From Rhizobium sp. Leaf306 (lineage in GTDB: Bacteria > Pseudomonadota > Alphaproteobacteria > Rhizobiales > Rhizobiaceae): a stretch of DNA of 64,000 nucleotides. Shown here one piece after another: positions 18,301-28,253 of the stretch. The DNA lies in assembly GCF_001423425.1 (NCBI RefSeq), contig NZ_LMNX01000001.1, forward strand, positions 20,970 to 84,969, given 5' to 3'. A program made the translations under genes and the position numbers. The notes under the pieces were generated by a model. That model did not search any database. It saw only the letters and a list, made by a program, of their open reading frames with translations, and was not told the DNA's origin. Every line of letters begins with the position of its first letter. Positions within the stretch are counted from its first letter, which is position 1.

Positions 18301-19647
18301 ATGATCTCGAAAATCCTCATAGCCAACCGCGGCGAGATTGCACTTCGCGTCCTGCGCGCCTGCAAGGAACTCGGCATCGCGACCGTCGCCGTTCACTCGA
18401 CGGCCGATTCGGATGCGATGCATGTGCGCCTCGCCGACGAGAGCGTCTGCATCGGCCCGCCGCCTTCGCGTGACAGCTATCTGAACATCCACCAGATAGT
18501 TGCCGCCTGCGAAATCACCGGTGCCGACGCCGTTCATCCCGGTTACGGCTTCCTGTCCGAGAACGCCAAGTTCGCGGATATCTTGGAAGCGCACGGCATC
18601 ACCTTTATCGGACCGACCGCCGAGCATATCCGGCTGATGGGCGACAAGATCACGGCCAAGAAGACGGCAGTGGAGCTTGGCATTCCGGTCGTTCCGGGTT
18701 CGCCCGGCGAAGTTCTGCCTGAGAACGCGCTCGAAATTGCCCGCGAAATCGGTTTCCCGGTGCTGATCAAGGCGACCGCTGGCGGTGGTGGCCGCGGCAT
18801 GAAGGTGGCAAAGACCGAGGCCGAGCTCGAGGAGGCCGTGTCCACGGCCCGTTCCGAAGCGCTCGCAGCTTTCGGCAACGATGCCGTCTACATGGAAAAG
18901 TATCTCGGCAAGCCGCGGCATATCGAGATCCAGGTCGTCGGTGATGGCGAAGGCAATGCCATTCATCTGGGTGAACGCGACTGCTCGCTGCAGCGCCGCC
19001 ACCAGAAGGTCTGGGAAGAAGCCAATTCGCCGGCCCTCGATGTCGAACAGCGCATGAAGATCGGCCAGATCTGCGCCGACGCCATGAAGAAGATGAAGTA
19101 TCGCGGCGCCGGTACAGTCGAGTTCCTCTACGAAAACGGCGAGTTCTATTTCATCGAAATGAACACCCGTCTTCAGGTCGAGCATCCGATCACCGAAGCG
19201 ATCACCAATATCGACCTGGTGCACGAGCAGATCCGTGTTGCCTCCGGAAACGGCCTGTCCGTGACCCAGGACGAGATCCAGTTCCAGGGCCATGCGATCG
19301 AGTGCCGCATCAATGCCGAGGATCCAAGGACCTTCGTTCCGTCGCCTGGCACGATCACGCATTTCCATGCTCCCGGCGGTCTCGGCGTTCGCGTCGATTC
19401 GGGTGCCTATGCCGGCTACAAGATCCCGCCTTACTACGACAGCCTCATCGGCAAGCTCATCGTGCATGGACGCACCCGCGCCGAATGCATGATGCGCCTT
19501 CGCCGCGTGCTGGACGAGTTCGTCGTGGATGGTATCAAGACCACACTTCCCCTCTTCCAGGAACTGGTGGACAATCCGGATATCTTGAGCGGCAACTACG
19601 ATATTCACTGGCTGGAAAACCATCTGGCCGGCGACAAGTCTCACTAG
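18301..19647 (+). CDS. accC: Acetyl-CoA carboxylase, biotin carboxylase subunit
   Basis: ATP-grasp enzyme that carboxylates the biotin on AccB with bicarbonate and ATP. It has 448 residues, the standard length. Motifs: start [30 protein letters not shown], the glycine-rich ATP loop [12 protein letters not shown], and [16 protein letters not shown] with metal and catalytic residues, then the C-terminal domain [10 protein letters not shown]. It forms the accBC operon, probably transcribed with aroQ upstream. A perfect 12-bp hairpin lies 54 bases after the stop. Confidence 0.97.
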   Translation: MISKILIANRGEIALRVLRACKELGIATVAVHSTADSDAMHVRLADESVCIGPPPSRDSYLNIHQIVAACEITGADAVHPGYGFLSENAKFADILEAHGITFIGPTAEHIRLMGDKITAKKTAVELGIPVVPGSPGEVLPENALEIAREIGFPVLIKATAGGGGRGMKVAKTEAELEEAVSTARSEALAAFGNDAVYMEKYLGKPRHIEIQVVGDGEGNAIHLGERDCSLQRRHQKVWEEANSPALDVEQRMKIGQICADAMKKMKYRGAGTVEFLYENGEFYFIEMNTRLQVEHPITEAITNIDLVHEQIRVASGNGLSVTQDEIQFQGHAIECRINAEDPRTFVPSPGTITHFHAPGGLGVRVDSGAYAGYKIPPYYDSLIGKLIVHGRTRAECMMRLRRVLDEFVVDGIKTTLPLFQELVDNPDILSGNYDIHWLENHLAGDKSH

Positions 19648-19701
19648 ACGCTACCTACCGGATCCACACGATCCGTTAGCGGTTCATAAGATGCTGTCGA
19701 C

Positions 19702-19729
19702 CATTCCGCGCCAGATGTGGCGCGGAATG
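19702..19729 (+). other. Perfect 12-bp hairpin between accC and aat
   Basis: CATTCCGCGCCA (19702-19713), loop GATG, TGGCGCGGAATG (19718-19729). There is no T-run, so it is not a standard intrinsic terminator. It ends 23 bases before the aat start codon, just ahead of the AAGGAG site, and may stabilise or process the accC-aat transcript. Its presence argues against starting aat at the more upstream ATG. Confidence 0.6.
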
Positions 19730-19752
19730 CGATGGCCGGATCAAGGAGACCG

Positions 19753-20370
19753 ATGGCAGGGCGTCGTGGCAAATATTACCCGGCAATAACCCCGGAAATT
19801 CTGTTGCGAGCCTATTCCATCGGGCTTTTCCCGATGGCGGAAGCCGCCGATGACCCGGAGATATTCTGGGTCGATCCCGAGATGCGGGGTATCCTGCCGC
19901 TCGACGCTTTTCACGTCTCCAAGAGCCTGCAGAAAACGGTCCGCAAAAAACCCTTCGACATCCGTTTCGACACCGACTTTGAGGGCGTCATCGCGCTTTG
20001 CGCGCAACCGGCCGATGACCGGCCGAGCACCTGGATCAACGAGACGATCCGCAAGCTCTATCGCGAACTCCACCACATGGGCCATGCCCATAGCGTGGAG
20101 GCTTATGACGGCGATGAACTCGTCGGCGGGCTTTACGGCGTTTCGCTTGGCGCTGCTTTCTTCGGCGAGAGCATGTTTTCGCGCCGAACCGACGCGTCCA
20201 AGATCTGCCTCGTGCATCTGGTGGAACGGATGAAGGCCAAGGGGTTCGAGCTGCTCGATACGCAGTTCACGACAGAACACCTGAAGACCTTCGGGGCGAT
20301 CGACGTTCCGAAGGATGACTATCTCAAGCTGCTGCATGCGGCAGTCAACTCGCCACATCTCGAATTTTGA
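19753..20370 (+). CDS. aat: Leucyl/phenylalanyl-tRNA-protein transferase
   Basis: An N-end rule enzyme that attaches Leu or Phe from tRNA to proteins with N-terminal Lys or Arg, marking them for ClpAP through ClpS. It has 205 residues. Diagnostic motifs: [49 protein letters not shown] and FFGESMFSR. The ATG at 19753 follows CAAGGAGACCG. The remaining family signature is intact, ending [11 protein letters not shown]. Confidence 0.95.
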   Translation: MAGRRGKYYPAITPEILLRAYSIGLFPMAEAADDPEIFWVDPEMRGILPLDAFHVSKSLQKTVRKKPFDIRFDTDFEGVIALCAQPADDRPSTWINETIRKLYRELHHMGHAHSVEAYDGDELVGGLYGVSLGAAFFGESMFSRRTDASKICLVHLVERMKAKGFELLDTQFTTEHLKTFGAIDVPKDDYLKLLHAAVNSPHLEF

Positions 20371-20391
20371 TCTGTCCGGAAATCGTTGATT

Positions 20392-20823
20392 TCAATTGGT
20401 CGCGCGGGCGGGTGCCGGCACGTCGGAAGTCTGCTTGCAGCCTGTCAGCCAGACGTCATAGATTGGGTGCTCGACGGCGTTGAGGCCGGGGCTGTCCGCA
20501 AACATCCAACCGGTGAAGATGCGGCGGATCTTGCGGTCGAGTGTGATCTCGTCGACTTCGATAAACCCGTCGATCTTTTGGGCTTCCGTTTCGTCTCGGG
20601 AATAGCAGACCTTCGGCGTCACCTGAAGCGCGCCATACTGCACCGTCTCGTTGAGATAGACGTCGAATGTGGTGATGCGGCCGGTGATCTTGTCGATGCC
20701 GTTGAAGACGGCAACCGGATTTTCGATCCGCGCAGCCGAGGCATTTCCCCCTGTCAGAACCGAGACGACGGCCAGAAAGACGCCAATCGATCGTGTGCGG
20801 GGGGAAAGCTTCGTACGTGTCAT
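20392..20823 (-). CDS. DUF2155 domain exported protein
   Basis: 143 residues with an N-terminal signal sequence (RSIGVFLAVVSVLTGGNASA). The rest matches the alphaproteobacterial DUF2155 family: VAVFNGIDKITGRITTFDVYLNE, GALQVTPKVCYSR, and FTGWMFADSPGLNAVEHPIYDVWL. The two Cys (VCYSR and TGCKQ) could form a disulfide in the periplasm. Function unknown. It sits next to the NDUFA12-type gene, which lies upstream on the same strand. It converges with aat, with a 21-base gap. Confidence 0.85.
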   Translation of the reverse strand: MTRTKLSPRTRSIGVFLAVVSVLTGGNASAARIENPVAVFNGIDKITGRITTFDVYLNETVQYGALQVTPKVCYSRDETEAQKIDGFIEVDEITLDRKIRRIFTGWMFADSPGLNAVEHPIYDVWLTGCKQTSDVPAPARATN

Positions 20824-20909
20824 TATTGGTCCCGTCTCGAAAAGGCGTCCTGGGAATGCCCGATCGAGGACTAGTTGTGGAATATGGCTAAAACAGGTGC
20901 CAGTCAGGC

Positions 20910-21308
20910 TCAGTTGCCGGGCGTCCAGGCGTCATAGTCGCCGGTGACGCGAGGACGTTCACCATTGGCCGACAGAGAACCCTGAGGCCGGTATGCAAGC
21001 GGCGATCCGGTGAGGTTCGGCTTGTGCGACTTCTGCCATTCGCGCGCCTTGTAATCCTCCTGCGACGGAGGCGTATCGGTGCGGTAATGCATCCAGCCGT
21101 GCCAGCCTGGCGGGATCGCGGAGGCTTCGGCGTAATCCTTGTAGATCACCCAGCGCTTCGGCTTACCCCAGGAGGTCATCGGGCCTTCGAAATAGACGTT
21201 GCCCAACTCATCGTCGCCCACCTTCTTGCCATGGCGCCAGGTGAAGAAACGCGTGCCCATGGTTTGGCCGTTCCACCAGGTGAAGATCTGCAGCAGGAGA
21301 TTTTTCAT
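20910..21308 (-). CDS. NADH:ubiquinone oxidoreductase subunit of the NDUFA12 / B17.2 family
   Basis: About 132 residues. It matches the mitochondrial complex I accessory subunit NDUFA12 (B17.2), found in alphaproteobacterial complex I: TWWNGQTMGTRFFTWRHGKKVG, GNVYFEGPMTSWGKPKRWVIY, and IPPGWHGWMHYRTD. It supports complex I assembly or stability; the core nuo genes nuoM and nuoN are about 40 kb away in this window. The start MKNLLLQIFTWW at 21308 is preferred from the family N-terminus; an ATG four codons upstream (21320) is equally open and neither has a strong ribosome binding site. Confidence 0.9.
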   Translation of the reverse strand: MKNLLLQIFTWWNGQTMGTRFFTWRHGKKVGDDELGNVYFEGPMTSWGKPKRWVIYKDYAEASAIPPGWHGWMHYRTDTPPSQEDYKAREWQKSHKPNLTGSPLAYRPQGSLSANGERPRVTGDYDAWTPGN

Positions 21309-21410
21309 GGGCTTGTCCATAGGATTGGCAAACAGGTGACCAGTCGAACTGGCTCCACCGCTTATGCCGCCAGACAGCGGTGATGTCCAGCATTTCCGAG
21401 ATGTAGACCT

Positions 21411-21872
21411 CTATTTGAACTTCATCTTGAAGCCCGCATGGCTCTTGGCAAAACCCAACCGCTCGTAGAAGCGATGGGCATCCGTGCGCGCCGCATTGGA
21501 GGTCAGTTGCACGAGGCGGCAGTCGCGCCGCTTTGCCTCTTCGATCGCGTAACCGATCATCTGCGCGCCGATCCCCTTCCCGCGCATGTCGGGTCTCGTC
21601 TGCACGGCTTCGATAATCATCGACAGCGAGCCGCGACCGGTCAGCGTTCGGTTGAACAGGATCTGGAACGTGCCGACAACGTCGCCGTCCCGCTCGGCAA
21701 CGAAAAGCTGCTCGTTCTGGGAGGCATCGATCATGTTGAAGGCGCGCAGGTAATCGTCGTAGGCGTCTGCATCGGTCGTATCGCCGTGGCCACCGACATC
21801 GTCGGAAGCAAACATTGCGATCAGTTGGGAGAGGTCCGATTCGCGAGCCCTGCGAATGATGATGCCGTCCAT
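21411..21872 (-). CDS. GNAT family N-acetyltransferase
   Basis: 153 residues starting MDGIIIRRARESD at 21872, behind a strong GGGGAGG site; the longer open frame upstream is ignored for that reason. It has a GNAT fold with the acetyl-CoA motif A in RPDMRGKGIGAQMIGYAIEEAK and the C-terminal FYERLGFAKSHAGFKMKF. The substrate is unknown. A second GNAT gene lies immediately upstream on the same strand with 25 bases between them; the two are not close copies. Confidence 0.87.
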   Translation of the reverse strand: MDGIIIRRARESDLSQLIAMFASDDVGGHGDTTDADAYDDYLRAFNMIDASQNEQLFVAERDGDVVGTFQILFNRTLTGRGSLSMIIEAVQTRPDMRGKGIGAQMIGYAIEEAKRRDCRLVQLTSNAARTDAHRFYERLGFAKSHAGFKMKFK

Positions 21873-21897
21873 GTCACCCTCCCCTGATCCGAGCCGT

Positions 21898-22404
21898 CTA
21901 AAGCGACTGGAGCCGCTTTTCCATGATAATCGCCGGCAGGCCGGAGTTCGGCGCGCCCCATTCCTCCATGCGGTCGACTTCGGCAAAGCCAAGCCGCTGG
22001 TAGAAGGAGGCGGCACGCACATTCGGCAGCGACACCTCGACCCGCATGATTTCCGCATCCGGGAAGCAGGTCTCGATTTCGGCAAACAGATCCCGACCGA
22101 TGCCGTCATTCTGGCAGGCCGGCGCGACGTAGAGCTGATGCAGCATCACCGTCTTTGCCATTTTCGGGTAGACGGCGGCGTAAGCGATGCCGCCGATCTT
22201 GCTTCCATCGTCGGCGACGAGAAACTCGCCGTCCTTCTTGATCAGCCGCGTGCGGATGGCGACCGGCGAATGCCAGTTGCGCACCATCTTCTCGACGGCG
22301 TCTGCACCGTAGAACGGGTCGTAGGACTGATGAAACGTCTCGGCGAGAAGGACGCGGATCTTCTCCACGTCCTCGTCGCCCGCTGTGCGAATGAAGTAGA
22401 CCAA
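21898..22404 (-). CDS. GNAT family N-acetyltransferase next to gatB
   Basis: 168 residues. Acetyl-CoA binding motif: LYVAPACQNDGIGRDLFAEIE; C-terminal motif AASFYQRLGFAEVDRM. The acetyl acceptor is unknown. It begins 4 bases after the gatB stop, so it is probably co-transcribed with gatB and the second GNAT gene downstream. Coupling to the Gat amidotransferase is positional only; I see no sequence reason for a functional link. Confidence 0.87.
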   Translation of the reverse strand: MVYFIRTAGDEDVEKIRVLLAETFHQSYDPFYGADAVEKMVRNWHSPVAIRTRLIKKDGEFLVADDGSKIGGIAYAAVYPKMAKTVMLHQLYVAPACQNDGIGRDLFAEIETCFPDAEIMRVEVSLPNVRAASFYQRLGFAEVDRMEEWGAPNSGLPAIIMEKRLQSL

Positions 22405-22408
22405 CAGG

Positions 22409-23911
22409 TTAGTCCTCGATGCCCAGCTTGGCCTTGACCAGGGCCTGGACGGCCTGCGGATTAGCCTTGCCGCCGGTCGACTTCATCACCTGTCCCACGA
22501 ACCAGCCGGCAAGCGTCGGCTTGGCCAGAACCTTGGCGACCTGATCGGGATTGGCGGCGATGATGTCGTCCACGGCTTTTTCAATGGCGCCGGTATCGGT
22601 GACCTGCTTCATACCGCGGCTCTCGACGATGTCCGCCGGGTCACCGCCTTCGGAAAAGACGATCTCGAACAGGTCCTTGGCGATCTTGCCGGAGATGACT
22701 TCCGACTTGATCAGATCGATGATGCCGCCAAGCTGGGCGGGAGAAACCGGAGTCTCTTCAATGCCTTTGCCCGCTTTGTTCAAGGCGCCCAGCAAGTCGT
22801 TGATGACCCAGTTGGCCGCCATCTTGCCGTCGCGGCCCTCAGCCACGGCTTCGTAATAGTCGGCGATGGCCTTCTCGGAAACCAGAACCGAGGCGTCATA
22901 GATCGAAAGGCCAAGTTCAGCCACGAAGCGGGCCTTCTTGTCGTCAGGCAGTTCCGGCAGGTCCTTGGCGAGCTCTGCGACGAACGCGTCGTCGAAGACG
23001 AGCGGCAGCAGGTCCGGATCCGGGAAATAGCGATAGTCGTGCGCGTCTTCCTTGGAGCGCATCGACCGCGTTTCGCCCTTGCCCGGATCAAACAGGCGGG
23101 TCTCCTGATCGATCGAGCCGCCGTCCTCGAGGATGGCGATCTGGCGACGGGCTTCGTATTCGATCGACTGGCCGATGAAGCGGATCGAGTTGACGTTCTT
23201 TATTTCGCAGCGCGTGCCGAAACCTTCCCCCGGACGACGCACGGACACGTTGACGTCGGCGCGCATCGAGCCCTCGTCCATGTTGCCGTCGCAGGTGCCG
23301 AGATAGCGCACGATCGAGCGCAGCTTGGTCATGTAGGCCTTCGCCTCGTCGGACGAACGCATGTCGGGCTTCGAGACGATTTCCATCAGTGCCACGCCGG
23401 ATCGGTTTAGGTCCACATAGGACATGGTCGGATGCTGGTCGTGCATCGACTTGCCGGCATCCTGTTCCAGGTGCAGGCGTTCGATGCCGATCTCGATATC
23501 CTCGAACTGGCCCTGGCGGTCGGGGCCGAGCGAGATCACGATCTGGCCTTCGCCGACGATCGGATCCTTGAACTGCGAGATCTGGTAGCCCTGCGGAAGG
23601 TCAGGATAGAAATAGTTTTTGCGGTCGAAGATCGAACGGTTGTTGATCTGCGCCTTCAGGCCAAGGCCTGTGCGGACAGCCTGGCGGACGCATTCCTCGT
23701 TGATCACGGGAAGCATGCCGGGCATTGCCGCATCGACCAGCGAGACGTTGGCATTGGCAGGCTTGCCGAACTCGGTCGAAGCGCCGGAGAACAGTTTTGA
23801 ATTGGAGAGAACCTGGGCGTGCACCTCCATGCCGATGATCACTTCCCAATCGCCAGTGGCGCCGGGAATGAAGCGTTTCGGATCGGGCGTGCGGACGTCA
23901 ACTAGGGTCAT
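22409..23911 (-). CDS. gatB: Aspartyl/glutamyl-tRNA(Asn/Gln) amidotransferase subunit B
   Basis: Subunit B of the GatCAB amidotransferase, which converts misacylated Glu-tRNA(Gln) and Asp-tRNA(Asn) to the correct species. GatB binds the tRNA and activates the carboxyl with ATP. It has 500 residues with [18 protein letters not shown], the tunnel region [12 protein letters not shown], and [12 protein letters not shown], ending in the helical YqeY-like tail. The start at 23911 ([13 protein letters not shown]) fits the family. gatA and gatC are encoded 1 kb upstream on the same strand, interrupted by a DUF1294 gene (opposite strand) and a GNAT gene. Confidence 0.96.
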   Translation of the reverse strand: MTLVDVRTPDPKRFIPGATGDWEVIIGMEVHAQVLSNSKLFSGASTEFGKPANANVSLVDAAMPGMLPVINEECVRQAVRTGLGLKAQINNRSIFDRKNYFYPDLPQGYQISQFKDPIVGEGQIVISLGPDRQGQFEDIEIGIERLHLEQDAGKSMHDQHPTMSYVDLNRSGVALMEIVSKPDMRSSDEAKAYMTKLRSIVRYLGTCDGNMDEGSMRADVNVSVRRPGEGFGTRCEIKNVNSIRFIGQSIEYEARRQIAILEDGGSIDQETRLFDPGKGETRSMRSKEDAHDYRYFPDPDLLPLVFDDAFVAELAKDLPELPDDKKARFVAELGLSIYDASVLVSEKAIADYYEAVAEGRDGKMAANWVINDLLGALNKAGKGIEETPVSPAQLGGIIDLIKSEVISGKIAKDLFEIVFSEGGDPADIVESRGMKQVTDTGAIEKAVDDIIAANPDQVAKVLAKPTLAGWFVGQVMKSTGGKANPQAVQALVKAKLGIED

Positions 23912-24056
23912 CTTATGCTCGTTCGGGCTTAGTTTCGAAGTGCTTTGTGGGTAGAGCAAATGTTGGCGAGGTGCAAGCGCAGGCCAAGGCTTGCCGGGTG
24001 AAACATCTGATACCGCCCAGGATGAATCTTAACCGGAGCGCAGTTAGCTGGGGTTC

Positions 24057-24380
24057 ATGACCCTCAACCTTGCGCTGACACTTCTCGTTCTCTGCATCCT
24101 CGTCAACGCAGTCGTCTTTTCCGTCTACTGGATCGACAAGCGGGCCGCCAGGAATGGACGCTGGCGGGTCAGCGAAACAACGCTCCTCCTGCTCGCATTT
24201 GCCGGCGGAAGTCTGGGCGCCGTGGCGGCCCAGCGCGTGTTGCGTCACAAGACGCACAAGGAGCCGTTCAGGACCATCCTTGCCGCCATCGTCACGCTGC
24301 ATGTCTGCGTGAGCACCGTGCTGATCCTTGCGGCGTCCGGAATGCTCGCATCGATCTGGACGCTGCTCGTCGGCGTTTAA
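24057..24380 (+). CDS. DUF1294 family membrane protein
   Basis: 107 residues with an N-terminal hydrophobic helix (LALTLLVLCILVNAVVFSVYWIDK), the family motif DKRAARNGRWRVSE, a second helix (LLLLAFAGGSLGAVAAQRVL), HKTHKEPFR, and a final hydrophobic segment. Function unknown. It is the only plus-strand gene in this part of the window, inserted between gatB and gatA. Its TAA stop overlaps the stop of the convergent GNAT gene by 4 bases (24377-24380). Confidence 0.87.
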   Translation: MTLNLALTLLVLCILVNAVVFSVYWIDKRAARNGRWRVSETTLLLLAFAGGSLGAVAAQRVLRHKTHKEPFRTILAAIVTLHVCVSTVLILAASGMLASIWTLLVGV

Positions 24381-24886
24381 AAATTCGGCCCGTAGGTGCC
24401 CGGATCGTCGGATACGAGTTGCTTGGACAGTCCCATGGACTGGATGTCGCGATCGATCTTCGGCTGATAGGCGCTCGAAAGCCAATGGACGCTGTATCCC
24501 TGCTTTTCGAAGAAACCGACTGCCCCGTCGTTCTGCGCATGGGTCTCGACCCGCGCCTTATCGAACCCGCGACGAACGATATCGGCCTCGATATCGGCGA
24601 GCAGCGCCTTTCCGAGCCCCTGCCCCTCAAACTGCGGGTCGATCCAGAAGTCGGTGATCAGGTCGTCGCGATTCTCACAGGCAGCCCAACCGGCGACCGT
24701 GCCGTGGGCCTCGATCACCAAGATTGTCAGCCAGGACGAGGAAACGAAGTCGCGAAATGCGGCAAGCGCACTTTCGCGCATGCTGGACGGATCGCCAACG
24801 GCGCCCATCGCTTTTTCCCAGCTGAGCAAGCCGATCTGGACTAGCGCGGCTTCGTCGTCCTGACGTGCATTGCGAATGTTAGCCAT
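24377..24886 (-). CDS. GNAT family N-acetyltransferase
   Basis: 169 residues. Motif A for acetyl-CoA is FWIDPQFEGQGLGKALLADIE, followed by VETHAQNDGAVGFFEKQGYSV, typical of the YhbS/RimI-like branch. The substrate is unknown. It lies between gatA (upstream, same strand) and the convergent DUF1294 gene, overlapping the latter's stop by 4 bases. It is the third GNAT gene within 3.5 kb, but its sequence differs clearly from the other two. Confidence 0.87.
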   Translation of the reverse strand: MANIRNARQDDEAALVQIGLLSWEKAMGAVGDPSSMRESALAAFRDFVSSSWLTILVIEAHGTVAGWAACENRDDLITDFWIDPQFEGQGLGKALLADIEADIVRRGFDKARVETHAQNDGAVGFFEKQGYSVHWLSSAYQPKIDRDIQSMGLSKQLVSDDPGTYGPNF

Positions 24887-24977
24887 AGCGTCCCCTGTGT
24901 CAGGAACAGTAGATCATCCGCATGCGATTCTGGCTAGAATGACCGTGTTCGCGGAATAGCCAGCAGTCGACCTCCGG

Positions 24978-26459
24978 CTACCACCATTTCGCAGGCGTAA
25001 ACTTCCCCGCTGCCTGTTCGATCACATGCGCCGTGCGGAACAGGGTTTCCTCGTCGAACGGCTTGCCGATCAGCTGCAGGCCAAGCGGCAGGCCCTTCTT
25101 GTCGAGACCGGCCGGTACGGCGATGCCGGGGAGGCCTGCCATGTTGACCGTCACGGTGAAGATGTCATTCAGGTACATCGCGACCGGATCGGCAGCGAGT
25201 GCCTCGTCGGCAATGCCGAAGGCAGACGACGGCGTTGCGGGCGTCAGGATCGCATCGACACCGGCATGGAAGCAGAGTTCGAAATCGCGCTTGATCAGCG
25301 TGCGGACCTTCTGCGCCTGCAGGTAATAGGCGTCGTAATAACCGGCAGACAAGACGTAGGTGCCGATCATGATGCGGCGCTTGACCTCGGTGCCGAAGCC
25401 GGCCGCGCGGGTCTTTTCGTACATGTCGGAAATGTCCTTGCCATCGACGCGCAGGCCGTAGCGAACGCCGTCATAGCGGGCAAGGTTGGACGAGGCTTCA
25501 GCAGGCGCCACGATGTAATAGGCAGGCAGCGCGTATTTCGTGTGCGGCAGCGAGATATCGACGATCTCGGCACCGGCATCCTTCAGATAGGCAATGCCCT
25601 TCTGCCACAGGGCCTCGATGTCTTCCGGCATGCCCTCGACGCGGTATTCCTTCGGAATGCCGATCTTCATGCCCTTGACCGACTGGCCGAGCGCCTTTTC
25701 GTAATCCGGAATGGGCAGATCGACGGAGGTCGTGTCCTTGCGGTCGACGCTTGCCATCGACTTCAGCATGATCGCGGCATCGCGAACGTCGCGCGCGATC
25801 GGGCCGGCCTGATCGAGCGAGGATGCAAACGCGACAGTGCCCCAGCGTGAGCAGCGGCCATAGGTGGGCTTGATGCCGACGGTGCCGGTAAAGGCGGCCG
25901 GCTGGCGGATCGAGCCGCCGGTATCGGTCGCAGTCGCACCGGCGCAAAGATGCGCGGCGACGGCAGCGGCTGAACCGCCCGAGGAGCCGCCCGGAACCAG
26001 CTGAGTGTTCGAGCCTTCGGCTTTCCAGGGATTGACCACAGGTCCGTAATGCGAGGTCTCGTTGGAGGAGCCCATGGCGAACTCGTCCATGTTGAGCTTG
26101 CCAAGCATGACGGCGCCGTCATCCCACAGGTTCTGAGTGACGGTCGATTCGTATTCGGGCTTGAACCCGTCGAGTATATGGCTGCAGGCCTGGGTGTGGA
26201 CGCCCTTGGTGGCAAACAGATCCTTGATGCCGAGCGGAATACCTTCGAGCGCCCCAACTTGACCCGAAGCGCGACGGGCATCGGAGGCCTTCGCCATCTC
26301 CAGCGCCATCTCGGGCGTAACGGTGATGTAGGCGTTAAGGACGGAATTTGCAGCGTCGATAGCGCCGAGATAGGCGTTCGTCAGATCGACGGAAGTGAAT
26401 TCCTTCGATGCCAGTTTGTCGCGGGCTTCGGCAATGGTCAGGCTGGTCAGGTCGGTCAT
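24978..26459 (-). CDS. gatA: Aspartyl/glutamyl-tRNA(Asn/Gln) amidotransferase subunit A
   Basis: The glutaminase subunit that releases ammonia for GatB. It has 493 residues with the amidase signature: catalytic Lys in [14 protein letters not shown], the Gly/Ser-rich loop [15 protein letters not shown] with the cis-Ser, and the nucleophilic Ser in [14 protein letters not shown]-terminal [15 protein letters not shown] is conserved. gatC lies 57 bases upstream on the same strand. Confidence 0.97.
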   Translation of the reverse strand: MTDLTSLTIAEARDKLASKEFTSVDLTNAYLGAIDAANSVLNAYITVTPEMALEMAKASDARRASGQVGALEGIPLGIKDLFATKGVHTQACSHILDGFKPEYESTVTQNLWDDGAVMLGKLNMDEFAMGSSNETSHYGPVVNPWKAEGSNTQLVPGGSSGGSAAAVAAHLCAGATATDTGGSIRQPAAFTGTVGIKPTYGRCSRWGTVAFASSLDQAGPIARDVRDAAIMLKSMASVDRKDTTSVDLPIPDYEKALGQSVKGMKIGIPKEYRVEGMPEDIEALWQKGIAYLKDAGAEIVDISLPHTKYALPAYYIVAPAEASSNLARYDGVRYGLRVDGKDISDMYEKTRAAGFGTEVKRRIMIGTYVLSAGYYDAYYLQAQKVRTLIKRDFELCFHAGVDAILTPATPSSAFGIADEALAADPVAMYLNDIFTVTVNMAGLPGIAVPAGLDKKGLPLGLQLIGKPFDEETLFRTAHVIEQAAGKFTPAKWW

Positions 26460-26516
26460 GATTTTTCGTGCTCTCGAAAGGCTAAAACGGGTCGGCGGCG
26501 CTTGGGCTAAAGCGGC

Positions 26517-26804
26517 TTATTCGACGACCTTCGGCACCATGAAGAAATTGCGGTCGGTTGCGGGCGCATTGGCGACGATATCGTCTGCCTTGTTGCCGTC
26601 GGTGACGACGTCGGCGCGCAACCGCATTTCCATCGGCATCACCGAGGTCATAGGCTCGACGCCTGTAACGTCGACTTCCGAGAGTTGTTCGACGAAATCG
26701 ATGATCCCGTTCAATTCGCCAACCATGCGATTGGCCTCATCCTCCGTAACCGCAATACGGGCGAGGCGCGCGACGCGCTTGACGGTGGCGAGATCGACGG
26801 ACAT
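26517..26804 (-). CDS. gatC: Aspartyl/glutamyl-tRNA(Asn/Gln) amidotransferase subunit C
   Basis: 95 residues. A small subunit that wraps around GatA and stabilises the GatA-GatB contact. The N-terminal [20 protein letters not shown] and the following [15 protein letters not shown] are typical, as is the C-terminal [16 protein letters not shown]. It is the first gene of the gatC-gatA unit. Confidence 0.95.
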   Translation of the reverse strand: MSVDLATVKRVARLARIAVTEDEANRMVGELNGIIDFVEQLSEVDVTGVEPMTSVMPMEMRLRADVVTDGNKADDIVANAPATDRNFFMVPKVVE

Positions 26805-26909
26805 GGCAGGGCTCCGGTGGTAAAATTCACCTTCGCTATAATGGCCATGCCCGTCCTTCGCAACAGGCAGGGCGCCGGTTTCCTGGCGCGCCTTAACTGA
26901 AATGCCCGT

Positions 26910-27614
26910 TCAGCAGGTCAGCGTCACGCCGACGCCCGGCACCTCGACGGCGGTGCGGCTGCCTTCCATGCCCTTGACGAACTTGTCGGGTGTCTGCTCG
27001 ATCATCGGGAACGTGCCGTAGTGGCAGGGAATGGCGTGCTTGAAATCGAAGAAGCGCTGGCAGGCAACGGCTGCGACAGCACCGCCCATGGTGAAGCGGT
27101 CGCCGATCGGCACGATGCCGATATCCGGCTGGTGCAACTCGTTAATCAGTCCCATGTCGGTAAAGATATCCGTATCACCCATGTGCAGAACCGACATCTC
27201 GTCGTCGAAATGCAGCATCAGTCCGTTCGCGGAACCGAGCGAGTGGGACACGCCGAGCTCGTCGATCTGGCCGGACGAATGGAGCGCCTGTGTGAAGGTC
27301 GCGGTGAAGCCCTCGAAGCCGACTGTGCCGCCGGTATTGCCCATCTCGAGCTTCTCGACGCCTTTTCCACCCAGCCAGGATGCGAGATCGGCGTTGGCAA
27401 GAACGATGGCGCCCTTTTCCTTGGCGATCGCGACCGTATCACCGACATGGTCGCCATGACCGTGGGTGAGAAGGATATGCGTGACACCTTCGGTCACGTC
27501 TTTCAGATCCTGGCCGGCAAAGGTCGGGCTATGGGTCAGGAACGGGTCGATCAGGATCTTTGCCTTTGCCGTTTCGATGCGGAAGGCGGCATGGCCGAGC
27601 CAGGTAATTTTCAT
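26910..27614 (-). CDS. UPF0173 family metal-dependent hydrolase (metallo-beta-lactamase fold)
   Basis: 234 residues. Starts [15 protein letters not shown] at 27614. The metal-binding motif is [11 protein letters not shown] (HxHxDH), followed by a further His-containing [12 protein letters not shown] and [17 protein letters not shown] and the late HYGTFP. This pattern belongs to the UPF0173 / YtkL-like branch of the metallo-beta-lactamase superfamily. The substrate is unknown. The longer upstream frame is not used because the protein family starts at this Met. Upstream is a 330-base divergent gap. Confidence 0.9.
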   Translation of the reverse strand: MKITWLGHAAFRIETAKAKILIDPFLTHSPTFAGQDLKDVTEGVTHILLTHGHGDHVGDTVAIAKEKGAIVLANADLASWLGGKGVEKLEMGNTGGTVGFEGFTATFTQALHSSGQIDELGVSHSLGSANGLMLHFDDEMSVLHMGDTDIFTDMGLINELHQPDIGIVPIGDRFTMGGAVAAVACQRFFDFKHAIPCHYGTFPMIEQTPDKFVKGMEGSRTAVEVPGVGVTLTC

Positions 27615-27944
27615 GGGGAAGTGTCCTTGAGGATGGCAAAAAGAGAGGTGATGACACCAAATCAAAATTCATAGATGAAACTTCGAAAGGGAGGTTCCGA
27701 AGCACCGAAAGCGGATGAGACTCTGAACTCGGTTGTCTCACCTCACACCTCATCAAATAACGCGGCGCTTTCACATTTCAAAGGTCTAGGACGATGATTG
27801 CGCGAGCAGCGCCCGTATCGGAATTGACACACAGGCGGCGCCACGTTGCCACTGACTTGCCACTGGGTTAAGCGGTCGCATCCCGATATGATCGTCGCAT
27901 GCTCGCTGCGATTGCGTCACATCCGAACCCCTAAGGAAACCGAC
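27615..27944. other. Divergent intergenic region
   Basis: 330 bases between the UPF0173 gene and the PhnA-domain gene. I see no credible gene or RNA. A TTGACA at about 27824 and a CGATATGAT stretch near 27885 are possible promoter parts for the plus-strand genes, but their spacing does not form a convincing promoter pair. Confidence 0.4.
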
Positions 27945-28244
27945 ATGGCCGACGACGATTATATCTATGACGAGGCTACCGGCGAATGGCTGTCTGCAGC
28001 CGATGCGGCTGCGAAGGCTTCCGCTGCATCCGAGGTGCGTGACTCAGCCGGCAATATTCTTGCCGATGGCGATGCAGTCACTCTCATCAAGGATCTCAAG
28101 GTGAAGGGAGCCGGTCAGACGCTGAAACAGGGCACCGTCATCCGCTCGATCCGTCTCACCGACAATCCGGAAGAGATCGATTGCCGGCACGATGCGATCA
28201 AGGGCCTCGTGCTGCGCACCGAATTCGTGCGCAAGAAAACCTAA
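27945..28244 (+). CDS. PhnA/YjdM domain protein without the zinc ribbon
   Basis: 99 residues. From residue about 30 it matches the PhnA (YjdM) C-terminal domain: VRDSAGNILADGDAVTLIKDL, KVKGAGQTLKQGTV, IRLTDNPEEIDCRHDAIKGLVLRTEFVRK. The N-terminal part (DDDYIYDEATGEWLSAADAAAKA) lacks the paired cysteines of the zinc ribbon of full-length PhnA. The family name suggests phosphonate use, but this is not well supported biochemically, so I give no function. It lies 9 bases upstream of ruvX, probably one transcript. Confidence 0.85.
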   Translation: MADDDYIYDEATGEWLSAADAAAKASAASEVRDSAGNILADGDAVTLIKDLKVKGAGQTLKQGTVIRSIRLTDNPEEIDCRHDAIKGLVLRTEFVRKKT

Positions 28245-28253
28245 GGTCAGCAT

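Noticed and set aside
24377..24380. Error in the stop codons of the DUF1294 and GNAT genes
   Set aside because: The shared TTTAA gives a proper TAA to each strand; convergent overlaps of this size are common.
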